Positions 5,653-11,749 of a stretch of DNA of 14,441 bases are shown here, one piece after another. Position numbers and translations under genes: made by a program. Below the pieces are notes generated by a model. The model saw nothing but the letters and a program-made list of their open reading frames with translations, was not told the DNA's origin and ran no database searches. Each line of letters begins with the position of its first letter. Within the stretch, counting starts at the first letter, position 1. This DNA is from JBDKTK01 sp964556675 (GTDB lineage: Bacteria; Desulfobacterota; Syntrophia; Syntrophales; UBA4778), in NCBI GenBank assembly GCA_964556675.1, contig CAZKYN010000063.1:1-14441 (forward strand), in the 5' to 3' direction.

Positions 5653-6603
5653 TCAGGCATGGTTCCTCAGCTGCAGCTCCAATGGATGCGGATTCAAATA
5701 GACTTGATCTTTCAGGTACTCCTTGTCGTATTTCCGGACGTAATGGGCCAGGAGAGTTATGGGGACGACCAGCGGTATGAACCCCCGCCGGTAATCGGCT
5801 ATTATGTCCAGAAGCTCTTGTTTTTCCGCGCCGGACAGATCTTCTTTGAAATAGCCGAGCATGTGTTCGAGGACGTTCGAGTTCTTGCGCGGTGTCGCTT
5901 TGAGCCGCAGCGCCTCCATGAGTCCCTTTTCATATTGTTCCGCCAGGGTCTCCGAAGGGATAGTCCCGGCCCGGGCCACGAGTTTTCCGAGTCCGCGGTA
6001 TATGGTTTCGCTGTGGGAGAGGATAAGGAGCTTGTGCCGCGTGTGGAAACCCACGATGCCGGATGCCCCCCTTCCGCGGGTGCGCCAGCGCTGGTAGACA
6101 AAAATCCTCTCGATGAAATTTTCCCGCAGGTCGGGGTCGTGCAGACGCCCCTCGTCCTCCACGGGGAGCAGGGGAAACCGCTCCATGAAAATGCGTGCAA
6201 AGAGCCCCGTGCCCGTCTTCGAGAAGGCCCCTGCTTCGGTATAGACGCGGACTCTTTCCATGCCGCTCGAAGGGGAGCCGCTTTTGAAAACAAAACCGCT
6301 CAGACCCTCTTGCTCCAGCTCGGAAACGCGGCCGCATGCCCAGCTGGTCAGTTTTTTCGTGAAATCGGCTCCCGTCCTGATCCCCACGAGGCGGACTGAG
6401 CCTTTGTCCCCGACCAGATGCATGGCTTCGCGGGGGACGCCGAGCCCCGCCTCGAATTCCGGGCAGACCGGCACGAAATCGACATACTTTCCGAGTGTGT
6501 CGCGCAGGAACGTATCGAGCTTGTGCCCCCCATCATAGCGGACCTTTTCACCCAGCAGGCACGAGCTGATCCCGATCCGAATTTTGTCCAGGACTGCACC
6601 CAT
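5653..6603 (-). CDS. DUF523-DUF1722 fusion protein (TudS/YbgA-like) lacking one cluster cysteine
   Basis: A 316-residue cytoplasmic protein. Residues 1-155 are DUF523: ISSCLLGEKVRYDGGHK (12-28, C15), PVCPE (45-49, C47) and KSGSPSSGMERVRVY (107-121). Residues about 175-310 are DUF1722 (YbgA), recognisable by LHDPDLRENFIERIF, FHTRHKLLILSHS, NVLEHMLGYFK and YLNPHP near the end. DUF523 includes the thiouracil desulfurase TudS, in which three cysteines hold a [4Fe-4S] cluster. The third ligand normally sits in SPSCG/SPTCG, but codon 113 here is AGC (Ser). C90 (SWACG) is another cysteine that might compensate. It is the first gene of a leftward set with the thioredoxin and gate-protein genes. The ATG has AGGA about 8 bases upstream. 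The fusion is common; the missing cysteine is not what I expect. Confidence 0.9.
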   Translation of the reverse strand: MGAVLDKIRIGISSCLLGEKVRYDGGHKLDTFLRDTLGKYVDFVPVCPEFEAGLGVPREAMHLVGDKGSVRLVGIRTGADFTKKLTSWACGRVSELEQEGLSGFVFKSGSPSSGMERVRVYTEAGAFSKTGTGLFARIFMERFPLLPVEDEGRLHDPDLRENFIERIFVYQRWRTRGRGASGIVGFHTRHKLLILSHSETIYRGLGKLVARAGTIPSETLAEQYEKGLMEALRLKATPRKNSNVLEHMLGYFKEDLSGAEKQELLDIIADYRRGFIPLVVPITLLAHYVRKYDKEYLKDQVYLNPHPLELQLRNHA

Positions 6604-6789
6604 CCTTCGATCCTAATGGAAAAGAGCAAAAATAACAACAAAGTTCATCAATCATTCCATGTATTTAGATAATGTTTCCCCCATGTGAAAATCAGGCCCT
6701 GCAAGAAACAAAATCAGGATGGGCTCTATAGCCCGCGCCGGGTCCGGCACGACATACTCAAGCCAGATTTTTAAAGGAGGAATACTTTT
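6604..6789. promoter_or_regulatory. Divergent promoter region (DUF523 operon / DUF378 gene)
   Basis: An AT-rich 186-bp gap between two divergent genes, which must hold both promoters. For the rightward gene a GATAAT -10-like hexamer is at 6668-6673, with a poor TTCATC 18 bases earlier. A small perfect inverted repeat GGGCT-CTAT-AGCCC lies at 6721-6734. No convincing -35/-10 pair was found for the leftward operon. The region assignment is solid; the individual elements are weak. Confidence 0.35.
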
Positions 6790-7032
6790 ATGAAAAGATT
6801 GAATTGGCTCGATTGGGTCGCAATAGTCCTGATCATCATCGGCGGCATAAACTGGGGCCTTGTAGGATTTTTCCGGTTTGACCTCGTGGCGGCGATCCTG
6901 GGCGACATGTCCGCGCTCTCGCGGCTCGTTTACGCCCTGGTTGGGATAGCCGCTCTGGTTTTCCTGTTTTGGATGGTCCCCCGGCTCCGCAGCAGGGAAG
7001 TGGAGCCCCGGGAAATCAGGAGGACCTCATAG
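6790..7032 (+). CDS. DUF378 family small membrane protein
   Basis: An 80-residue inner-membrane protein with two hydrophobic helices (about residues 8-28 and 42-64) and a charged, arginine-rich C-terminal tail. The block DWVAIVLIIIGGINWGLVGFF (8-28) with GGINWGLVG is the family signature of DUF378 (YuzA-like) proteins. Function is unknown. It has an excellent ribosome site, AAAGGAGG 9 bases before the ATG. It is monocistronic, divergent from the DUF523 operon, and converges on the glycosyltransferase gene with only 3 bp between the two stop codons. Confidence 0.9.
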   Translation: MKRLNWLDWVAIVLIIIGGINWGLVGFFRFDLVAAILGDMSALSRLVYALVGIAALVFLFWMVPRLRSREVEPREIRRTS

Positions 7033-7035
7033 GCC

Positions 7036-8109
7036 TCAGGCAAATTGCCGCAGAAAACTGCGGATGCGCCGCAAGCCGTCTTCCCAGTGCGGCAGGGCGG
7101 TAAAAGATTCGCGGGCCGCCAGGCTCATTTTGATGAGCATGTCTCTGTCATTATGAAGGGCGAGCAAATGCCGGGCGAGGCCTTCATGGTCGCCCGGCAT
7201 TATGAGAAAGCCGTTCCGTGCGTGTTCGATGATCTCCGAAGCCGCCCCGCGGCGGCAGCCTATAGCGGGCAGGCCGAAACCCATCGCCTCGGCGTAAATC
7301 ATTCCGTAGCCTTCGTGGCTTGACGGCACTGCGAGAACGTGGCTTGTCTGCAGCAGGTCAGCCAGTTCTTCCTTCAGGTGTCCCAGAAAATCCACCCGGC
7401 CGTCCAGGCTTTGCGCGCTCTTCTTCATCCGGGCGGCATAGGCGGGATCGAACCCGTTTTCCCCGGCAACCGCCAGGCGCCAATTCCCGGCAGGCAGCAG
7501 CCTCAGGGCGGCTATTACCGTATGGAGCCCCTTGCGGGGAATGATGTTAGCCCCGAAAACAATCCTCAGGGGCCCGGGGGCGATACATTTACGCCTGGTG
7601 AATTCCGCATCAAAACCTTCGCGCAGGCGGTCGCAACCCGGCGGCGAGATAATGCAAGGCTTTCCCGAAGCGACTCGGAGTTTCCGAACGGATTCCAGGG
7701 TGGACGTACTGTTGAGGACCAGCCCGTCCACACCGGTGAGGTATAGAGCTTCAAAGAGGGCGGCCGGCAATTTCGCCCGGAGCGGCTGCTCTTCGCTGCA
7801 CAGCAGGTGGTGCACAATGGCGATCAGGGGGACATTCATTTTCCGCAACCGGCGGTTCAGGAACAGCAGGAGGGGATGAGCCAGCTCGTCCTGCAGCACC
7901 AGGCCGGGCCTGAATGATTCAAGTTCCGGGACCAGCTTGCGGGCGATTTTCCCGCATCCGCGGATTGAGCGGGAATAGCCCAGCCACGGCAGGGGGAATA
8001 CTCGGACATGATCTCCGTCTTTCCGGAGGTGTTCGACAAGTTTCCTGTCGTAGAGGAACCCGCCGGAATTCATCTCGATGCTGCCGTAAAGAAGAAATGC
8101 TATTCGCAT
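7036..8109 (-). CDS. GT4-family glycosyltransferase
   Basis: A 357-residue GT-B fold enzyme using a nucleotide-sugar donor. The N-terminal domain starts MRIAFLLYGSIEMNSGGFLYDRKL, with the usual glycine-rich acceptor loop. The C-terminal domain shows GANIIPRKGLHTVIAAL (186-202) and HEGYGMIYAEAMGFGLPAIG (265-284); E266 and E274 form the E-x7-E donor motif of GT4. It is probably soluble or peripherally membrane-associated. The start was set at this ATG because the first beta strand begins here. A longer frame starting with TTG at 8190 would be partly encoded by a palindromic repeat. No good Shine-Dalgarno sequence is visible. It is downstream of the PTPS-like gene on the same strand (249-bp gap). 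Some bacteria glycosylate pterins with GT4 enzymes (for example the cyanobacterial tetrahydrobiopterin glucosyltransferase), so a pterin acceptor is possible here but unproven. Confidence 0.88.
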   Translation of the reverse strand: MRIAFLLYGSIEMNSGGFLYDRKLVEHLRKDGDHVRVFPLPWLGYSRSIRGCGKIARKLVPELESFRPGLVLQDELAHPLLLFLNRRLRKMNVPLIAIVHHLLCSEEQPLRAKLPAALFEALYLTGVDGLVLNSTSTLESVRKLRVASGKPCIISPPGCDRLREGFDAEFTRRKCIAPGPLRIVFGANIIPRKGLHTVIAALRLLPAGNWRLAVAGENGFDPAYAARMKKSAQSLDGRVDFLGHLKEELADLLQTSHVLAVPSSHEGYGMIYAEAMGFGLPAIGCRRGAASEIIEHARNGFLIMPGDHEGLARHLLALHNDRDMLIKMSLAARESFTALPHWEDGLRRIRSFLRQFA

Positions 8110-8165
8110 AAAGATAAGGGCTGACCGGGCCGGGAAAGCGTCTTCCTGCTCGTGATCTTTTTTCG

Positions 8166-8256
8166 ACCATTCTAAATCGCTCCGCTGCAAATCAAAAACT
8201 CGCCCTGCAGGCTCAAACAGTTTGATTTGCGGCCGCTGCGCTCATTTAAGAATGGT
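8166..8256. repeat. 91-bp palindromic (MITE/REP-like) repeat
   Basis: The ends are perfect 8-bp inverted repeats, ACCATTCT (8166-8173) and AGAATGGT (8249-8256). Inside, GCAAATCAAA (8187-8196) pairs perfectly with TTTGATTTGC (8221-8230), around a loop containing CTGCAGG. The intervening arms are partly complementary (CGCTCCGC against GCTGCGCTC). The whole forms one long imperfect hairpin. I recall similar elements between genes in other anaerobic proteobacteria. It lies in the gap between the PTPS-like and glycosyltransferase genes. No transposase is encoded. Confidence 0.85.
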
Positions 8257-8358
8257 ATCCCGAAAAAATCTCAAATCTCTCAGTTCAGAACTTTCCCGGC
8301 CCGTTTGTTAAAAAGGCAAAGATGTGAGTGGGTGTTCCGCTTGTTATATCGATTTTGC

Positions 8359-8748
8359 TCATGCTTCCAGCGCGGAATTCTCCAGCCGGAACGCCGCCCA
8401 GGCGGTCGGGCTTTCCCAGATCTTGATCTCCATGGACTTCAGGTTGCCGGGCCTGATCCGGCCTTTTATGTCGTTGCAAAGCACCCGGGCCAGATTTTCC
8501 ATGCTGGGATTCACGCCCTGGAGGTCCGGCAGGTTATTCAGGAACTGGTCCTGGTATTTGCCCAGGGATGCATCCATCGCGTGCTTGAGCTCGACGATGT
8601 CGAAAACATAGCCTTTCCTGTCAAGGCCTTCGCCTTCCAGTCTTGCCTCCACCAGGTAATCGTGGGAATGCGGCTCGCGCTCGCCGGGCGGGCCGTCCGG
8701 GATGTAATGCCTCGCTATGAAATGCCTCTTCAAACCGACCTCGTACAT
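8359..8748 (-). CDS. Divergent 6-pyruvoyl-tetrahydropterin synthase / QueD-family protein
   Basis: A 129-residue T-fold protein of normal family length. The three zinc-binding histidines are present: H14 (ARHY) and H27/H29 (PHSHDY). The pterin-anchoring glutamate fits E112 in IKIWESP. The segment GYVFDIVELKHAMD (46-59) matches the GWIIDFAELKAAF strand of QueD. However, the catalytic cysteine four residues before the HxH pair is E23, and the catalytic Asp-His pair (LDHHYLN in QueD) reads YQDQFLN. A Cys-to-Glu change is reported for the PTPS-III type, which makes 6-hydroxymethyl-dihydropterin, so the reaction may differ from QueD or biopterin synthesis. The start has GGGGAGG 5 bases upstream. 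It is 22 bp after the dehydrogenase gene, so co-transcribed. Confidence 0.85.
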   Translation of the reverse strand: MYEVGLKRHFIARHYIPDGPPGEREPHSHDYLVEARLEGEGLDRKGYVFDIVELKHAMDASLGKYQDQFLNNLPDLQGVNPSMENLARVLCNDIKGRIRPGNLKSMEIKIWESPTAWAAFRLENSALEA

Positions 8749-8770
8749 GTGGGCCTCCCCTTATTTGTGG

Positions 8771-9745
8771 TTAATAGGTAAGAATGACCCCGATTGCCGC
8801 GCCTGGATCGTCCAGGACACTGTATGCCTGCTCCGCATTGTGAAAGGGGATCCGGTGTGTGACAAGCCGGTCCGTGTCCGTTGTCTTCAGAAAATGCCAT
8901 GCCTGGGCGATGCGGCGCCGGTTCGACCACCGGCCGGTGAGCGCCGGCGCCAGGCTGCTCACCTGGCTCGAGACGATTTGTATCCTCCTGCGGTGGAACT
9001 CGCCCCCGAGCCCCGTATAGCCCTCCCTCGTGCCGTACCAGGAGCCGATCACGATCCTCCCGCCGAATCCGGTTGAGGAGATTGCGGCCTCAAGCGTTTC
9101 CGGCCTCCCGGAGAGCTCGTAAACGAGGTCGGCCGCCTCAGCGCGGTATTCCGAAGGATGGCTGCTCAATGTCGCCCCGAGGCGCAGGGATTCCGCGCGG
9201 CGCCGCGTAGACGGCTCGATAGTTGCGAGCCGCGCAAGGGGAAACCGGGAAAGGACAGAGGTGAGGAGCAGCCCTATCATGCCTTGCCCGAATACGGCGA
9301 CCTCTTCGCCCACGAGCGGAGCGCCGTCAAGGGCCAGGTTCACGGCGGTCTCCATGAAAGGCAGGAGGCAGGCCCTCTCCGGGGAAATTTTCGGGGGGAT
9401 GGGTATCAGTTCCTCCGGTTCTGCATGGAAAATGGTCTCGTGAGGATGCAGGCAGACCACATTAATTCCTTCCCATTCCTGCAATCCCGCCGGGGCCCTT
9501 ATCACTGCCCCGGCGCAGGCGTAGCCGTACTTGAAGGGGTACTCGAATCTGCCGGGCAGGGCGCCTAGCGCGCTGTCGAGGACCATGCCGGCGGGAGCTT
9601 CCCCCCGGAATATCAGGTTTTCCGTGCCCGGGCTGATGGCGCTGGCCCGGGTCGCGACCAGGAGCCGGCCGGCGGCCTCGTCCGGGTCTTCCTCCCGGAT
9701 CTCCACTTTGCGGACGCCTGTGAAATAAAGGGAATGCCGCTTCAT
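8771..9745 (-). CDS. MDR-superfamily dehydrogenase without zinc site (BchC-like subgroup)
   Basis: A 324-residue medium-chain dehydrogenase/reductase. The N-terminal GroES-like half has ATRASAISPGTENLIFRGEAP (31-51); the S-P-G-T-E segment replaces the usual Cys-Gly-T/S-D zinc motif. The next motif, normally GHE, is KYGYACAG. The Rossmann half starts VAVFGQGMIGLLLTSVL (149-165) with the G-x-G-x-x-G nucleotide-binding loop, and an acidic E177 ends the second strand. The pattern resembles the BchC / 'zinc-binding dehydrogenase' subgroup, which oxidises or reduces alcohols on large cofactors. The substrate is unknown; in this operon a pterin or ribityl side chain is a candidate (inference). The start is the ATG 11 bp after the upstream stop; the ribosome site is weak. 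A longer frame into the RibD-like gene has no family similarity. Confidence 0.85.
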   Translation of the reverse strand: MKRHSLYFTGVRKVEIREEDPDEAAGRLLVATRASAISPGTENLIFRGEAPAGMVLDSALGALPGRFEYPFKYGYACAGAVIRAPAGLQEWEGINVVCLHPHETIFHAEPEELIPIPPKISPERACLLPFMETAVNLALDGAPLVGEEVAVFGQGMIGLLLTSVLSRFPLARLATIEPSTRRRAESLRLGATLSSHPSEYRAEAADLVYELSGRPETLEAAISSTGFGGRIVIGSWYGTREGYTGLGGEFHRRRIQIVSSQVSSLAPALTGRWSNRRRIAQAWHFLKTTDTDRLVTHRIPFHNAEQAYSVLDDPGAAIGVILTY

Positions 9746-9756
9746 GATTTTTTCGC

Positions 9757-10488
9757 TCAGGCCCAGGAAGGTGTCCCGATTACGATCACGTCCCCTCCCA
9801 GGATCTCCTGGTGGACATCGATGAGCCTGGGCAGCTTCACGGAGTGCCTGTTCCACCCCGTCTCAAAGGCCCTGACCCCCCCGATTAGCACGGGGGCTAT
9901 GGTAATCACAAATTGGTCGATGGACCTGGACGCGAGGAAGCTCGTGATCACCTGCGCCCCGCCTTCGACAAGGACCGACCTGATGCCGAACTCGTTGAGC
10001 CTGGCCAGCACCTGGCATATCTCGAGTTTGCCGTTGGACACGGAGCCCGAATGGGCCATGCTAAAGATCCTGGCCCCGGTGTTCTCCAGGCTGTGCATCC
10101 TGGCTGTATCTGCCTCCGGCAGGGTAAATATCCATGGCGGCCGGGCGGGGCGATCGAGCATGCGGGAGAACAGGGGGAAACGCAGGCGGCTGTCCAGGAT
10201 CACCGGCTGGGGGTTTTCCCCGGACGAGTAACGCACGGTCAGAGCCGGGTCATCGGCCAGGACCGTCCCGATTCCTACCAGTATTGCATTATGGGCGGCC
10301 CTGAGGGAATGTGTGAGAGACCGGGACTGCTCACCGCTGAGCGCGAGGGGGTGATCATGGGATTCCGCGATGCTTCCGTCAAGGCTCTGGGCATAACTTA
10401 CTGTGACAAAAGGCCGGTCCTTCATGTTGGCGTCCTGCATGCCCGACCGGAGCCTCTGCCCGATCTTTTCCATCAGTTTGCCGTTCAA
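9757..10488 (-). CDS. RibD C-terminal-type reductase, stand-alone
   Basis: A 243-residue NADPH-dependent reductase of the RibD_C / dihydrofolate-reductase-like fold. Diagnostic segments are FVTVSYAQSLDGSIA (27-41), HSLRAAHNAILVGIGTVLADDPALTVR (60-86, in two pieces around the hinge), SVLVEGGAQVITSF (171-184) and IAPVLIGG (197-204). The cytidine-deaminase-like half of RibD (HAE, PCxxC) is absent, so it is a reductase only, like archaeal pyrimidine reductases. It may reduce a riboflavin-pathway pyrimidine or, given the PTPS-like and dehydrogenase neighbours, a pterin. The start codon is TTG: AAAGGAG sits 7 bases before it, whereas the first ATG is 15 bases further in. Only 12 bp separate it from the upstream stop, and the TAA overlaps the ribosome site. 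Confidence 0.87.
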   Translation of the reverse strand: MNGKLMEKIGQRLRSGMQDANMKDRPFVTVSYAQSLDGSIAESHDHPLALSGEQSRSLTHSLRAAHNAILVGIGTVLADDPALTVRYSSGENPQPVILDSRLRFPLFSRMLDRPARPPWIFTLPEADTARMHSLENTGARIFSMAHSGSVSNGKLEICQVLARLNEFGIRSVLVEGGAQVITSFLASRSIDQFVITIAPVLIGGVRAFETGWNRHSVKLPRLIDVHQEILGGDVIVIGTPSWA

Positions 10489-10500
10489 AAAACTTCTCCT

Positions 10501-10899
10501 TTAATAAGTAATGGGCAGTTCCAGCGTGATCCTGTCGATGCCGTTGCCCTTTCGCGCCGAAACCGGCACTTTCAGCATGATCCTCTTGATAAAGCAGAGG
10601 TCCTCGCGGCAGCAGTACACAAGCGACTCCGCATCCAGCAGGGATTCGCCTTCAGAAACATCGAGGTTCATCCTGACCGGCAGGTCCGCTCCGCGGAATG
10701 ACTTGGCGGGTTCGCCCTCGACCCGCAATGAATCGGACAGGGATTTCAGGGTGAAAGAGTTCGGCGCGTCTTCTATTATTTTCAAGTCCGAAGCCATGCT
10801 CATCTTTACAACAACTTCGACTTTGCCCGGCTCCACCGTCTGCCGCTGGTAATTCCTCACCTCTCCCGGGTACGCAGGCAAGTCCAGGCGCTCTTTCAC
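10501..10899 (-). CDS. Conserved-looking protein with CC-x4-C motif
   Basis: A 132-residue soluble protein starting with GTG, with GGAGG 7 bases upstream. Beta-rich composition and a Y-C-C-R-E-D-L-C-F motif (C96, C97, C102) followed by KRIMLKVPVS suggest an immunoglobulin-like sandwich. It resembles the C-terminal domain of NHL-repeat thioredoxin-like proteins (NHLRC2 type) or the DsbD alpha domain, where a Y-x-C-x(n)-C-L strand is followed by a valine-rich strand. The match is by eye and modest. No signal peptide is visible, so it would be cytoplasmic. It lies between korB (22 bp) and the RibD-like gene (12 bp), so translation is linked to both. Redox chemistry or metal binding through the cysteines is possible; I do not assign a function. 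Confidence 0.72.
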   Translation of the reverse strand: MKERLDLPAYPGEVRNYQRQTVEPGKVEVVVKMSMASDLKIIEDAPNSFTLKSLSDSLRVEGEPAKSFRGADLPVRMNLDVSEGESLLDAESLVYCCREDLCFIKRIMLKVPVSARKGNGIDRITLELPITY

Positions 10900-10921
10900 T
10901 AGCCGGCCTCCATCAATGCTT

Positions 10922-11749
10922 TCACCTCATACCGGCGTGTTCCATCTGCAGCATGCGGGTTATGGCCTCTTCCGGGACGGGGTTCCGGAAAAGCAGACGC
11001 TCTTCGCGGCGGGACTGCCGCGTATCGTCCCGGTAAATAATCCCGATTGGGATCTTTTCCCCCCAGATATCCGCCGTCCTCATAGCCTCGTAGCGGTCCC
11101 GGTTCGGTTCCACCTTGTAAACGCGCTGTCTGTAGAAAGCATAAGTGTTTATCTTGTTGAAGCTCACACAGGGCTGGAAGATGTCCACGACGGAAGTGCC
11201 TTTGAAAAGGATTGCGCTGCGGACCACATCCTTTAGATGGGGCATGTCTGCGGAGAAGGCTCGGGCGACAAAAGGCGCGCCCGCGGCTATCGCCAGCGTC
11301 AGCGGGTTCAGGGGGGCGTTGGGGTTGCCGCCCGGGTCCAGGTTGTTGCGCACGCCGACGTCCGTGGTAGGGGCGCTCTGGCCCTTGGTGAGTCCGTAAA
11401 CCTTGTTGTCGCAGGTCAGAATAGTGATATCCAGGTTCCTGCGGATAGTGTGGATGAAATGGTTTCCTCCCTCGCCGTAATTGCAGCCGTCACCGGAGAT
11501 TGCTATAACGGTCAGGTCGGGGCGGGCCAGTTTGATCCCGACCGCGGGCGGCAGGGCCCGGCCGTGCAGGCCGTTGAAATAATTCACGTCCGCAAGGTAA
11601 TGGGGCAGCTTGGCGGCTTGACCTATACCGGAGGTGAACACGATTTTTTCCCGGGGAACGGGAAGCTCCCCGATCAGTTCGTTAAGGGTATTGGCAATGC
11701 CGAAATTGCCGCAACCGGGGCACCATGCGGTGTCCTGGGGAGTTATCAT
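10922..11749 (-). CDS. korB: 2-oxoacid:ferredoxin oxidoreductase, beta subunit
   Basis: A 275-residue thiamine-diphosphate subunit. It starts MITPQDTAWCPGCGNFGI with the C-P-G-C-G motif (10-14). The TPP/Mg binding stretch is GDGCNYGEGGNHFIHTIRRN (86-105) followed by DNKVYGLTKGQSAPTT (114-129). These are typical of KorB/OorB-type enzymes that oxidatively decarboxylate 2-oxoacids, giving acyl-CoA and reduced ferredoxin, or run in reverse. The ATG was chosen because it overlaps the korA stop as ATGA and has GGAGG 7 bases before it; this indicates translational coupling. No separate ferredoxin-like delta or gamma gene is adjacent, consistent with the two-subunit type. It heads the pterin-like genes downstream with a gap of 22 bp. 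Confidence 0.95.
   Translation of the reverse strand: MITPQDTAWCPGCGNFGIANTLNELIGELPVPREKIVFTSGIGQAAKLPHYLADVNYFNGLHGRALPPAVGIKLARPDLTVIAISGDGCNYGEGGNHFIHTIRRNLDITILTCDNKVYGLTKGQSAPTTDVGVRNNLDPGGNPNAPLNPLTLAIAAGAPFVARAFSADMPHLKDVVRSAILFKGTSVVDIFQPCVSFNKINTYAFYRQRVYKVEPNRDRYEAMRTADIWGEKIPIGIIYRDDTRQSRREERLLFRNPVPEEAITRMLQMEHAGMR

Noticed and set aside
4288..6399. A 703-codon open frame on the plus strand
   Set aside because: It lies antisense to three genes with clear domains on the minus strand; its translation is low in hydrophobic pattern, rich in Gly/Pro/His/Arg, and has no recognisable family. It is a frame shadow of GC-rich coding DNA.
6721..6734. GGGCT-CTAT-AGCCC as a terminator
   Set aside because: The stem is 5 bp without a T tract and lies upstream of the DUF378 gene; at most a small operator-like palindrome.
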